NCBI RefSeq assembly: GCF_018986435.1
Contig: NZ_JAHMIN010000022.1
Span: 29,648-79,415 of the forward strand
DNA length: 49,768 nucleotides
Source of the DNA: Hahella sp. HN01
GTDB lineage: Bacteria > Pseudomonadota > Gammaproteobacteria > Pseudomonadales > Oleiphilaceae
Direction of reading: 5' to 3'
Shown here: positions 17,566 to 26,391 of the stretch, piece after piece
How positions within the stretch are numbered: the first letter of the stretch is position 1
Layout of the letters: every line of letters starts with the position of its first letter
Notes under the pieces: model-generated
Told to the model about the DNA's origin: nothing
The model's database searches: none
The model's input: only the letters and a program-made list of their open reading frames with translations
Translations under genes and position numbers: made by a program

Positions 17566-17599
17566 GTTTTTTGCAAAATCCATGCGGTTTTTTGTAAGA
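17566..17599 (+). promoter_or_regulatory. putA: Direct repeats upstream of putA, candidate AraC/PruR operator
   Basis: GTTTTTTGCAAAA (17566-17578) and GTTTTTTGTAAGA (17587-17599) match at 11 of 13 positions and lie exactly 21 bases apart, two helical turns. Two half-sites on one DNA face are the usual layout for AraC-family activators. They are about 170 bases before the putA ATG. Confidence 0.55.
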
Positions 17600-17642
17600 C
17601 CTGAACGATAGCAAAACATTACATTCTGTCCATTCGCCCCGT

Positions 17643-17717
17643 ATCAGGCCGTTGTCGTTCTTTTGAACAAATTAAACGACAGCGGATCAGGCCGGGCCGG
17701 CTCCTTTCAAAAGCCGG
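17643..17717 (+). promoter_or_regulatory. Structured leader before putA
   Basis: ATCAGGCCG occurs twice (17643-17651 and 17685-17693), 42 bases apart. Between the copies TGTCGTT (17653-17659) and AACGACA (17675-17681) can pair. A third element, CCGGCT (17697-17702) with AGCCGG (17712-17717), forms a hairpin just before the start region. These could be operator sites or leader RNA structure. No function is established. Confidence 0.35.
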
Positions 17718-17765
17718 ATCTTTACAGACAATAACGCCAATTATCGCGGTTCTGGAGTACTCCGT

Positions 17766-20700
17766 ATGTTTAAAGCTTCATCCGTACTTTCGCCCGACAT
17801 CCAAGCTGTTAGCCTGGACTCGCTGTGGACGGCGATAACCCAAAACTACGCCGTTGACGAAGCGGCTTATCTTGAAGAACTCATGGCTCTGGCGACGCCC
17901 GGAACTGATGAGTTAAGAGCTATCACCCAGGGCGCCACCAAGCTGATTGAAGATGTCCGCGCCCAGGACGATTCCGTACACATGGTCGACGCCCTGTTGC
18001 AGGAATACAGCCTGGATACGCAGGAAGGCGTGTTGCTGATGTGTCTGGCGGAAGCCTTGATGCGTATTCCCGACAAAGCCACCGCGGACGCACTGATTCG
18101 CGACAAAATGTCCGCGGCCCAATGGGAAAAGCACATGGGCAAGAGCGAATCGACGCTCGTCAACGCGTCCACCTGGGGTCTGCTGCTGACCGGGAAAGTC
18201 GTCAAGCTTGACCGCAATATCGACGGCACGCCCGCCAATGTCCTCAAACGCCTGATCAACAAGTGCGGCGAACCAGTCATCCGCAGCGCCATGAACCAGG
18301 CCATGAAAATCATGGGCAAGCAGTTCGTTTTAGGCCGCGACATTAGCGAAGCATTGCAAAATGGCCGCAAATACCGCGACAAAGGCTATAGCTACTCTTT
18401 CGACATGTTGGGCGAAGCCGCTCTTACCGCGGAAGACGCAGAGCGCTACTTCCAGTCGTACATAAAAGCGATTGAGACGGTCGGCGCCGACCAATACGAC
18501 AATCGTCCAGGCGCATCCAGCATATCCATCAAGTTGTCCGCACTGCATCCCCGTTACGAACAAGCCCATCAAGACCGCGTACTCACAGAAATGTACGAAA
18601 AGGTCCTGTTGCTGGTGCGCGCCGCTCGTGAACGCAATGTCAGCCTGACCATCGATGCGGAAGAGATGGATCGCCTGGAGCTGTCCCTGCGTCTTTTTGA
18701 GAAGCTATACCGCTCACCTGACAGCCGCGGCTGGGGAGAGTTTGGTCTGGTTGTGCAAGCTTATTCCAAACGCGCCCTTCCAGTTCTTTGCTGGCTCACA
18801 GCGCTGGCGGCGGAGCAAGGCGACCGTATCCCCGTGCGCTTGGTGAAAGGCGCATACTGGGACAGCGAAATCAAGCTTTGTCAGCAACGCGGCTTGCCCA
18901 GCTACCCTGTTTATACTCGTAAAGAAAGCACCGACGTTTCTTATCTGGCTTGCGCCCGCTTCCTGTTCAGCGAATATGCGCGCAACCATATCTACCCGCA
19001 GTTCGCCACTCACAACGCACACACTGTCGCGTCCGTACAGGCCCTAGCGGAGAAAACCGACCGTCCTTTCGAATTCCAGCGCCTTCACGGCATGGGCGAC
19101 GCACTGTACAACGCGCTACTGGCCAAGCAGAAGCGCACTGTCCGCATTTATGCGCCAGTCGGCGCTCATAAAGACTTGCTGCCCTATTTAGTTCGTCGAC
19201 TGCTGGAGAATGGAGCCAACTCCTCTTTCGTACACCGTCTGGTGGATGCAGAAACGCCCATCGACAGCCTGGTGCAGCACCCGGTGCATGAGTTGACCCG
19301 GTATTCATCGCTGGCCAACCACCGCATCCCGCTGCCTGCACAGATATTCGGCAACCGTATTAACTCTATGGGAGTGAACCTGTTCGTGGAAAATCAATAT
19401 TCGCCGTTAGAAAAACAATTGAGAGCCTGGGATCAGCACCAGTGGAAAGCCTGTCCCGTTATTAACGGAGAACACCGCACTCTGGCTGCGCCCGATCAGG
19501 TGCTGAGCCCTTACGATCAGACCCAATCCGCCGGCACGGTTTACTGGAGCCAGTCCAACGACGTCGACGACGCACTCTCAGCCGCTTACGCCGGTTTCGA
19601 GAAGTGGAATAACACTCCCGTTGAAAAGCGCGCACAAAGTCTGGAGAAGCTGGCTGACCTGATGGAAGCCGGCATGCCTGAACTAATGGCGCTGTGCTGC
19701 CGCGAAGCAGGCAAGACGCTGCAAGACAGCATCGACGAAGTTCGCGAAGCCGTTGATTTCTGCCGCTACTACGCAGAGCAGGCGCGCAAACACTTCAGCA
19801 AGCCTAATGTGCTGCCTGGACCCACTGGCGAATCCAACGAACTATACCTGGAAGGCAAAGGCGTATTCGTCTGTATAAGCCCCTGGAACTTCCCGTTGGC
19901 GATTTTCATTGGTCAGGTCACCGCAGCACTGGCGGCGGGCAACGCCGTCATCGCCAAGCCAGCGGAGCAAACCAACCTGATCGCGGCGCGCGCCATTGAG
20001 ATGATGCTTGAAGCCGGCGTTGCTAAAGAAGCGATCCAGTTCCTGCCAGGCGACGGCGCTCAATTAGGCCCGCAACTGCTGAGCGACAATCGCGTATGTG
20101 GCGTTGCATTCACTGGATCAACTCAAACAGCGCACATCATCAACCGTACTTTGGCCGCCCGCGACGGCGCCATCGCTACTTTGATCGCAGAAACTGGCGG
20201 CCAGAACGCCATGATCGTGGATAGCACCGCATTACCTGAACAGGTAGTCAAAGATGTAGTACAATCCGCCTTCGCCAGTGCAGGGCAGCGTTGTTCCGCA
20301 CTACGCGTACTGTTCGTGCAGAAAGACATCGCAGACGGAATTCTGGAACTGCTGTCCGGCGCGCTGAAGGAACTCAAAGTGGATCACCCGAAACACTTGA
20401 GCACCGACGTGGGCCCTGTCATCGATGCAGAAGCGCAGGCAGGCCTGTTAAAGCACATCGAAGAGATGAAAGCCAACTCCCGCTGGAAGGCTGAAGCGAT
20501 TCTGCCTGGCGATCACAACAAAGGCTTCTTTGTTACCCCAAGCGCGTTTGAAATCGGCTCTATCAGTGAGCTAAGCAAAGAGCACTTCGGACCGATTCTG
20601 CATATTGTTCGCTTTGCTGCGGAAGACCTGGACAAGGTCATCGACAGCATCAACAACACTGGTTTCGGACTGACGCTGGGCATTCACAGCCGGAATGAAA

Positions 20701-20939
20701 CCACCGCCGCTCATATCGAGAAGCGAGTGAAGGTAGGCAACACCTACATCAACCGCAACCAGATAGGCGCGGTGGTTGGCGTTCAACCTTTCGGCGGTCA
20801 CGGTCTTTCCGGCACCGGCCCAAAAGCGGGCGGCCCTCACTATTTGCTGCGTTTCGCCAATGAGCGGACGCGCACCATTAACACGACAGCCGTCGGCGGT
20901 AACGCAACTCTGCTGTCGCTGGGCGTAGAGCACATTTAA
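17766..20939 (+). CDS. putA: Bifunctional proline dehydrogenase / pyrroline-5-carboxylate dehydrogenase
   Basis: This 1057-residue enzyme oxidises proline to glutamate in two steps, passing electrons to quinone through FAD and then making NADH. GGAG precedes the ATG. Residues about 80-480 form the FAD-dependent proline dehydrogenase barrel (SISIKLSALHPRYE, RLVKGAYWDSEIK, FATHNAHTVA, FQRLHGMGD). Residues about 530-1010 form the aldehyde dehydrogenase: ISPWNFPLAIF, FTGST, catalytic E809 in AETGGQN and catalytic C843 in GQRCSALR. It lacks the N-terminal ribbon-helix-helix repressor domain and the C-terminal extension of E. coli PutA (1320 residues), so it should not repress its own gene. This matches Pseudomonas-type PutA working with a separate regulator. 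putP follows. Confidence 0.96.
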   Translation: MFKASSVLSPDIQAVSLDSLWTAITQNYAVDEAAYLEELMALATPGTDELRAITQGATKLIEDVRAQDDSVHMVDALLQEYSLDTQEGVLLMCLAEALMRIPDKATADALIRDKMSAAQWEKHMGKSESTLVNASTWGLLLTGKVVKLDRNIDGTPANVLKRLINKCGEPVIRSAMNQAMKIMGKQFVLGRDISEALQNGRKYRDKGYSYSFDMLGEAALTAEDAERYFQSYIKAIETVGADQYDNRPGASSISIKLSALHPRYEQAHQDRVLTEMYEKVLLLVRAARERNVSLTIDAEEMDRLELSLRLFEKLYRSPDSRGWGEFGLVVQAYSKRALPVLCWLTALAAEQGDRIPVRLVKGAYWDSEIKLCQQRGLPSYPVYTRKESTDVSYLACARFLFSEYARNHIYPQFATHNAHTVASVQALAEKTDRPFEFQRLHGMGDALYNALLAKQKRTVRIYAPVGAHKDLLPYLVRRLLENGANSSFVHRLVDAETPIDSLVQHPVHELTRYSSLANHRIPLPAQIFGNRINSMGVNLFVENQYSPLEKQLRAWDQHQWKACPVINGEHRTLAAPDQVLSPYDQTQSAGTVYWSQSNDVDDALSAAYAGFEKWNNTPVEKRAQSLEKLADLMEAGMPELMALCCREAGKTLQDSIDEVREAVDFCRYYAEQARKHFSKPNVLPGPTGESNELYLEGKGVFVCISPWNFPLAIFIGQVTAALAAGNAVIAKPAEQTNLIAARAIEMMLEAGVAKEAIQFLPGDGAQLGPQLLSDNRVCGVAFTGSTQTAHIINRTLAARDGAIATLIAETGGQNAMIVDSTALPEQVVKDVVQSAFASAGQRCSALRVLFVQKDIADGILELLSGALKELKVDHPKHLSTDVGPVIDAEAQAGLLKHIEEMKANSRWKAEAILPGDHNKGFFVTPSAFEIGSISELSKEHFGPILHIVRFAAEDLDKVIDSINNTGFGLTLGIHSRNETTAAHIEKRVKVGNTYINRNQIGAVVGVQPFGGHGLSGTGPKAGGPHYLLRFANERTRTINTTAVGGNATLLSLGVEHI

Positions 20940-20962
20940 TCCCGCTCAGCGCCGCACTCATA

Positions 20963-20985
20963 GCGGGCGTCCTGCGTACGCCCGC
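20963..20985 (+). terminator. Hairpin between putA and putP
   Basis: GCGGGCGT (20963-20970) pairs perfectly with ACGCCCGC (20978-20985) around seven bases. No T-run follows, so it is more likely a message-stabilising or attenuating element than a full terminator. Confidence 0.5.
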
Positions 20986-21025
20986 GTTCATAGAACAATT
21001 AAAAAACAAGCAGGAGTAACCTAGC

Positions 21026-22498
21026 ATGATTGAAAATCAATTTGCTGTGGGAATGACTTTCTTAGTATATCTGTTAGGGATGCTGGGTATTGGAGTTTGG
21101 TCATACTTACGCACTAAGAACCTCTCCGATTATATTTTAGGCGGACGTAGTCTCGGCCCATTCCCCTCCGCGTTAAGCGCCGGCGCTTCCGATATGAGCG
21201 GCTGGTTGCTATTAGGCTTGCCTGGCTACGCTTACGTCGCTGGTTATGAAGCCGCCTGGATCGCCATTGGTCTGCTGGCTGGCACCTGGCTGAACTGGCT
21301 TATCGTTGCGCGTCGTCTACGCGTTTACAGCAAAGCAGCCAACGACTCTCTGACTCTGCCCGAGTTTTTTGAAAACCGTTTTGAAGACAGCAGCCGCCTT
21401 CTGCGGGTGATCTCCGCTTTCTTCATCCTCTTGTTCTTCCTATTCTACACCAGCTCCGGCCTGGTAGCGGGCGGCAAACTGTTCGCAACCGTGTTTGGTC
21501 TGGACTATAACTGGGCGGTATTCGCTGGCGTATTGGCCGTTGTGTCCTACACCCTTTTCGGCGGCTTCCTGGCAGTTTCCTGGACTGATGTGGTGCAAGG
21601 TCTGTTGATGGCGGCGGCGCTGATTATCGTACCGGTTATCGCTATTAACGCAGACGGTGGCTGGAGCGCAGCCAACGCAGCTATGGCGGCCAAGAACCCT
21701 GAAATGCTGAACGTATGGACCAGCGTAAAAGGCGAACCTCTGGGTCTGATCGCTATTCTGTCACTACTGGGCTGGGGCCTGGGTTACTTCGGACAACCGC
21801 ATATCCTGGCTCGTTTTAAAGCGATCCGCTCAGAAAACGACATCCCCATGGCGCGTCGCATCGCCGTGTCCTGGACCGCTCTGACGCTGATTGGCGCCCT
21901 CGCCTGTGGCTTCGCTGCGATTTCTTACTTCGAGAATCCGCTGGAAGACTCTGAAAAAGCCTTCATGCTGCTGATCAACGCCCTGTTCAACCCAGTCGTA
22001 GCCGGCATCCTGTTAGCCGCCATCCTGGCTGCGGTAATGAGCACCGCGGATTCCCAGCTGCTGGTTTCTTCTTCCGCTCTGGCTGAAGATTTCTATAAGG
22101 CGCTGTTCCGTAAAGACGCCAGCCAGCAGGAGCTGGTTAACGTTGGTCGTCTGGCGGTCGTAATTATCGCCGTCATCGCTGCGTTGATCGCTCTGAACCC
22201 TGAAAGCAAGGTACTGGGCATGGTGAGCTACGCCTGGGCGGGCTTTGGCGCCGCGTTCGGACCTGCGCTGATTCTGGCTCTGTTCTGGAAACGCATGAAC
22301 CGCAACGGCGCTCTCGCCGGCATCCTGGTCGGCGGCATCACTGTTGTCGTGTGGAAGCAGCTGAGCGGCGGTCTGTTCGATCTGTATGAAATTATCCCAG
22401 GCTTCATTCTGGCGACCATCTCAATCATTGTCGTATCTCTGGCGACGGAAGAGCCTTCCGCTTCTATCCAGAAACAGTTTGACGATGCTGTAGGCTGA
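21026..22498 (+). CDS. putP: Sodium/proline symporter
   Basis: A 490-residue member of the sodium:solute symporter family with about 13 membrane helices. It uses the sodium gradient to import proline across the inner membrane. PutP features are clear: SDYILGGRSLGPFPSALSAGASDMSGWLLLGLPG near the N-terminus, carrying residues of the sodium and proline sites, and GWGLGYFGQPHILARF and AAVMSTADSQLLVSSSALAEDFY further on. AGGAG lies nine bases before the ATG. It follows putA in the same direction with an 86-base gap containing a hairpin, so the two genes are probably co-regulated by the AraC-type protein upstream. Marine bacteria also use PutP for osmoprotectant uptake. Confidence 0.95.
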   Translation: MIENQFAVGMTFLVYLLGMLGIGVWSYLRTKNLSDYILGGRSLGPFPSALSAGASDMSGWLLLGLPGYAYVAGYEAAWIAIGLLAGTWLNWLIVARRLRVYSKAANDSLTLPEFFENRFEDSSRLLRVISAFFILLFFLFYTSSGLVAGGKLFATVFGLDYNWAVFAGVLAVVSYTLFGGFLAVSWTDVVQGLLMAAALIIVPVIAINADGGWSAANAAMAAKNPEMLNVWTSVKGEPLGLIAILSLLGWGLGYFGQPHILARFKAIRSENDIPMARRIAVSWTALTLIGALACGFAAISYFENPLEDSEKAFMLLINALFNPVVAGILLAAILAAVMSTADSQLLVSSSALAEDFYKALFRKDASQQELVNVGRLAVVIIAVIAALIALNPESKVLGMVSYAWAGFGAAFGPALILALFWKRMNRNGALAGILVGGITVVVWKQLSGGLFDLYEIIPGFILATISIIVVSLATEEPSASIQKQFDDAVG

Positions 22499-22500
22499 TA

Positions 22501-22554
22501 ATTCAACGGCGCAATCTGCGCCGTGAATAACCAGCCGGGCGCAAGGATGCGCCC
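22501..22554 (+). terminator. Tandem hairpins after putP
   Basis: The first hairpin pairs 22501-22513 with 22517-22528 (one bulged base). The second pairs GGGCGCA (22537-22543) with TGCGCCC (22548-22554). Neither has a good T-run, so termination is plausible but not certain. Confidence 0.55.
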
Positions 22555-22633
22555 TATCCTTCCGATTCAGCTTATTCTCCTCTTAAGGTTATACTGACCG
22601 CCGACAGTCTCATTCATCAAACGGCGTTGCAGA

Positions 22634-24007
22634 ATGTTCCATAACCTTGTCCAAGGCTTACGTTTGGCCTTCTTCCTTCCTGCGTCATCTATTCGGTTCC
22701 GTTTAAGCCCTGGCGCCTTTTGGTTCATTGCTGCGTTAGGAGCCTTGATAAGCTTACTGGTCGGCCTGTACGCAACGGAGCCTCCCCGGATATTCCAGGC
22801 GGAAGGGCTCTTCAGTGAAACCTTTTTGTTAGCGACAATTCTGGCGGGCAGCTTTATCGCCAGCAAAATCGTTGGCGATCCTTACTCTCAGTACCGAATC
22901 CCTACTCTGTTTCTGAACTCGATTATCGCGCCTTACGTTATTTATTCTGTATTCGAGCAAGAAATCACTCTTATCTATTACTCAGATTACCCAGAGCTGT
23001 TCTGGTGGTCATACTACGCTCTGATCGCCTGGACGCTCGCTATCGCCTATCGCGCAGTAAGACTGTCGTCATCAGGCGCTACGCCGCGACACCTTTCCGC
23101 AGCGCTGGTTCTAACTGTTCTGACCTTCCTGCCAGCGCACTATTTATACTTCTATGACTTCTGGATCACCGACTACACCCAAACCATCGCAAAAGAACCA
23201 GAAACACCTACTCTGGACGCTGAGCGTATCCTTAGCCGCCAAGGCCCTTTGCTGCAAAAACAGCTGGATCAGATGCGAGCGTCCAAGCCCGGTGAGCAAG
23301 ATATGTTTTTTATCGGCTATGCCGGATGGGGCGATCAGCAAGTGTTCGCCAATGAAGTCGCTTTCGCCAAGCGCCTGTTCAACCAGCAATACACTCAGTC
23401 AGATCAAGAATTGATATTGGTGAATGACATTAACAACCCGGAGGGGTCGCCCCTCGCCACCGCCACCAATCTGGAGACAGCGTTGAATCACATGGAAACG
23501 CTTATTCAGTCTGAGGAAGATATTCTATTCCTCTTTATGACCAGCCACGGCGGCAGCGACCACAGCATCGCAACACAGCTCAGCAACCTGCCGCTCAATG
23601 ACATTCCCGCAGAAAAACTGGGGAAAATCCTCGACGCCAGCCCATTCAAATGGAAGGTAGTGGTGGTCTCCGCCTGTTATTCCGGCGGCGTCATCCCATA
23701 CTTGGAAAACGAAAACACATTGGTCATTACCGCCGCCAAGCCGGACCGCACTTCATTCGGATGCAGCGATGACGCGGAGTTCACTTATTTCGGTCGCGCC
23801 TTCTTGGTAGAGTCGTTGACGCAAAACGCATCTTTTGTAGCGGCGTTTGATCAAGCAAGAGACCTAGTGAGTCGATGGGAAAAGAGAGATGGATTCACAC
23901 CATCGGAACCACAAATCCGCGTGGGAGAAAAAATCCTGCAGCAGCTGGTGAAGTGGAGCGAAGGAAGAGAAAGCCCCGAAAAGAAATGTCAGACCAAGTG
24001 TGAATAG
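22634..24007 (+). CDS. Membrane-anchored C13-type (legumain-like) cysteine peptidase
   Basis: A 457-residue protein in two parts. Residues 1-180 hold about five hydrophobic segments (about 28-46, 62-80, 92-115, 124-143, 155-176). The rest is a soluble caspase/legumain-like domain with FMTSHGGSDH (catalytic H305) and VVVVSACYSGGVIPYL (catalytic C348), preceded by the MFFIGYAGWGDQQVFANEV segment found in bacterial C13 members. It probably cleaves after specific residues on the periplasmic or cytoplasmic side of the inner membrane. Partner and substrate are unknown. The start at 22634 has no strong ribosome binding site. The gene stands alone after putP and converges with the YceI gene. Confidence 0.82.
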   Translation: MFHNLVQGLRLAFFLPASSIRFRLSPGAFWFIAALGALISLLVGLYATEPPRIFQAEGLFSETFLLATILAGSFIASKIVGDPYSQYRIPTLFLNSIIAPYVIYSVFEQEITLIYYSDYPELFWWSYYALIAWTLAIAYRAVRLSSSGATPRHLSAALVLTVLTFLPAHYLYFYDFWITDYTQTIAKEPETPTLDAERILSRQGPLLQKQLDQMRASKPGEQDMFFIGYAGWGDQQVFANEVAFAKRLFNQQYTQSDQELILVNDINNPEGSPLATATNLETALNHMETLIQSEEDILFLFMTSHGGSDHSIATQLSNLPLNDIPAEKLGKILDASPFKWKVVVVSACYSGGVIPYLENENTLVITAAKPDRTSFGCSDDAEFTYFGRAFLVESLTQNASFVAAFDQARDLVSRWEKRDGFTPSEPQIRVGEKILQQLVKWSEGRESPEKKCQTKCE

Positions 24008-24014
24008 CAAGCCG

Positions 24015-24050
24015 CCCTGCGATGGCTCCGCGCTTGGAGCCATCGCAGGG
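24015..24050. terminator. Long perfect hairpin between convergent genes
   Basis: A perfect 15-bp stem (24015-24029 with 24036-24050) closes a six-base loop. It lies between the C13 peptidase gene and the convergent YceI gene. There is no T-run on either side, but the stem is strong enough to stop or stabilise both messages. Confidence 0.75.
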
Positions 24051-24067
24051 AGTAGTAACACAAGTTA

Positions 24068-24643
24068 TTACTTGCGAATACCTTCTACCGTCATATACAG
24101 CTGAATTTCTTCTGCGGCGGGCCCCAGGCTCTTGGGAATACCAAAGTCCTTCAACTTAAAAGTAGTTGTGCCTTCAAAGCCCTCGCGGTATCCACCCCAA
24201 GGATCATTACCGCCCGCAATATGCTTGGCGTCCAGCACCACTTCTTTGGTCACGCCGCGCAGGGTCAGGTCGCCAATAATTTTCGCTTTGCCGTCGCCTT
24301 CAGGCACCACCTTTTTGCTGACAAACTTGGCGTCTGGGAATTTGTCCACGTACAGGAAGTCTTCGCTGCGAACGTGCTTATCGCGCTCAGCGTGATTGGT
24401 ATCTACGCTGGATGGGTCAATATTCACCGACACTTTCGCTGCGGCGGGGTTAGCCTCATCGTAGGAAAACTCGCCGTCAAACTTGTTGAAGCGCCCCAAT
24501 ACCCAGCTGAAACCGAGGTGGGACATTTTGAATTGAATAAAAGAATGCGCGTTCTTGGTGTCCATGACGAAGTCCGCCGCATGAACCGACGCTGCGCCAG
24601 TCAACATAACGCCCAATACTGCGCCAACGATGCTCTTCTTCAT
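24068..24643 (-). CDS. YceI-family periplasmic lipid-binding protein
   Basis: A 191-residue exported protein. AAGGAG lies nine bases before the ATG and the signal peptide (MKKSIVGAVLGVMLTGAA) is cut near VHA-ADF. The mature domain is a YceI lipocalin-like barrel: FVMDTKNAHSFIQFKMSHLGFSWVLGRFNKFDGEF, then ASVDTNHAERDKHVRSEDFL-like and ITGDLTLRGVTKEV-like blocks. Family members bind isoprenoid or amphiphilic molecules such as polyprenyl quinone precursors. It follows a cytochrome b561-type gene with a 66-base gap, the same order as yceJ-yceI in E. coli, so the two probably act together in envelope redox or quinone handling. Confidence 0.92.
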   Translation of the reverse strand: MKKSIVGAVLGVMLTGAASVHAADFVMDTKNAHSFIQFKMSHLGFSWVLGRFNKFDGEFSYDEANPAAAKVSVNIDPSSVDTNHAERDKHVRSEDFLYVDKFPDAKFVSKKVVPEGDGKAKIIGDLTLRGVTKEVVLDAKHIAGGNDPWGGYREGFEGTTTFKLKDFGIPKSLGPAAEEIQLYMTVEGIRK

Positions 24644-24709
24644 TGCTGTTTATCTCCTTGGATTTAAGTTAAAAAAACACCCGTACAAAACCGCCGACAG
24701 CGAGAGCGG

Positions 24710-25255
24710 TTATTTGGGGGAAAACATTCTCATCAGAGTTTTATCTTTATCTATAACATGGTGCTTGATTGCCGCCAAAGCATGCAGTACGGCCAGCCCC
24801 ACCAATGTCCACGCCAACACTTCATGAATCTCCCCGGCGATATCCTCCATGCCTTTAACAGGAGGCAACAACGCGGGAATTTCAAACCAGCCAAACACAT
24901 CAATACCGCGCCCGTCTGCAGTGGAAATCAGATACCCGGCGATCATGGTGGCTATCAACAACAAATACAGCAGACGATGCGCCCATTCACTCGCGACTTT
25001 CTCGATACGGCTCAAGGAAGCCTCTGGTTCAGGACGAACATTGATAAACCGCCAAACCAACCGGAATACAATGACGAACAGCAGCAGCATCCCAATGCTT
25101 TTATGAATGAACGGAGCTTTTTGGTACCAGGCGTCGTAATATGACAAGTCCGTCATATACAACCCCAATCCGAATAAACCGAAAACAACAAGCGCGACCA
25201 GCCAATGCAGCAAAATCGCTATAAGTCCGTAATTTTGTTGTGTATTTTTCCACAT
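24710..25255 (-). CDS. Cytochrome b561-family membrane protein
   Basis: A 181-residue protein with four membrane helices and the histidines expected to hold two b-type hemes: H17 in AILLHWLVALVVFG, the His of FIHKSIGMLL, the His of WAHRLLYLLL and those of AVLHALAAIKHH. It resembles CybB/YceJ of E. coli, which oxidises ubiquinol and passes electrons to oxygen or superoxide-related chemistry at the inner membrane. It is the first gene of a two-gene operon with the downstream YceI-family gene. The region upstream (25256-25353) is AT-rich and probably holds its promoter. Confidence 0.92.
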   Translation of the reverse strand: MWKNTQQNYGLIAILLHWLVALVVFGLFGLGLYMTDLSYYDAWYQKAPFIHKSIGMLLLFVIVFRLVWRFINVRPEPEASLSRIEKVASEWAHRLLYLLLIATMIAGYLISTADGRGIDVFGWFEIPALLPPVKGMEDIAGEIHEVLAWTLVGLAVLHALAAIKHHVIDKDKTLMRMFSPK

Positions 25256-25353
25256 GTTAAGCTGCTCCCATCATCAATTGCCGTAGTCTAACCTCAACTA
25301 TTTCGTATAAATATCGATAAATTTGAGATAGAGAATTCTATTTTTTAGAAAGC

Positions 25354-26253
25354 TTAGACCGAAGCCTTCCTTTTTCCAGCGAGCAAATACATCACCCGCC
25401 GTAACTGCTCCCTGGGTATATTAATGATCACCACTCCCAGCAAGGTCAAAGCGCCTCCAAGAGACAGCTTCCAGGTCAGCACATCTCCAAACCAGAATAT
25501 GCCAAACACCATTGCGAATATCGGGGCCAACAACATCATCGGCGTAACCAGAGAAACGCTGTAGCGCCCAAGTAAGCGATACACGATGCCATGACCAATA
25601 ATAGACGCCGCCACCGCGGAATAAAGCGGCGCCCAGTAATCCGACCACTCGCTTTGAGTCAGTCGCGACCACTGACCTTCTTCAAAAATATATGACAACA
25701 GCAACAATGACGGCGTCGCCACAAGCGCAATCCACGCCTGCAATCGCATCACTCCCAAGGTGGGGCATTGCTTCATTAAAATCGTAGCGACAGCCATACT
25801 TGCCGCCGCGCCCACCACCCAGGCAAGCGCATCCAGATGATTAAATACAACTGGATCAAATCCGATAATGAATACTCCAGACAAAGCAAGTACGATTGCT
25901 CCGCCCTTAACCCACCCAATACTTTCTTTTAATATCGCCGCCGCCAAGATGGCTGAAAAGGGAACATATAGCTGCGTCGCAATAGCAACTGAGGCTATAT
26001 TTCCTCCCGCATTAAGCCCCAGGAACATCATACTGAAGTGTAATACACCCAATACAAATGCTACTGACAGCAATGGCTTCATATATCCCTTCGCCGGCTT
26101 CAACCAAGGGGCCGTCAACGCCAGCAAAATGGCGAAACGCAATGCGGTAAATAAAAGAGGCTGAAAGTGTTGGGCGCCTTCCTTGCCCGCAATGAAATTA
26201 AATCCCCATGCGAGGTTCGCCAGCAGGCCCAACAACAAGTCCAATAGGCTCAT
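25354..26253 (-). CDS. EamA-family (drug/metabolite) transporter
   Basis: A protein of about 299 residues with ten predicted membrane helices in two EamA repeats. The first repeat begins LLDLLLGLLANLAWGFNFIAGKEG and the second around LAWVVGAAASMAVATILMK, ending GGALTLLGVVIINIPRE. By eye it resembles the E. coli EamA (YdeD) subgroup, which exports O-acetylserine and cysteine, but the substrate cannot be told from sequence. I chose the ATG at 26253 because homologous exporters start right at the first helix; the frame extends 20 codons upstream through an Arg/Cys-rich stretch that looks non-coding. Its promoter region shares the 26254-26463 interval with plus-strand elements. Confidence 0.88.
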   Translation of the reverse strand: MSLLDLLLGLLANLAWGFNFIAGKEGAQHFQPLLFTALRFAILLALTAPWLKPAKGYMKPLLSVAFVLGVLHFSMMFLGLNAGGNIASVAIATQLYVPFSAILAAAILKESIGWVKGGAIVLALSGVFIIGFDPVVFNHLDALAWVVGAAASMAVATILMKQCPTLGVMRLQAWIALVATPSLLLLSYIFEEGQWSRLTQSEWSDYWAPLYSAVAASIIGHGIVYRLLGRYSVSLVTPMMLLAPIFAMVFGIFWFGDVLTWKLSLGGALTLLGVVIINIPREQLRRVMYLLAGKRKASV

Positions 26254-26391
26254 AAATAATCTTCGCCTGCAGCGACGGTTTGATACGAATTGCAGCGCAA
26301 AAAGCATATACAAAATAACTTGGAATAGATCGTTAACATGCTGTAATCAGTGGGCCTAAACAGAGGTTGATAATTAGTACATTAGTATAGA

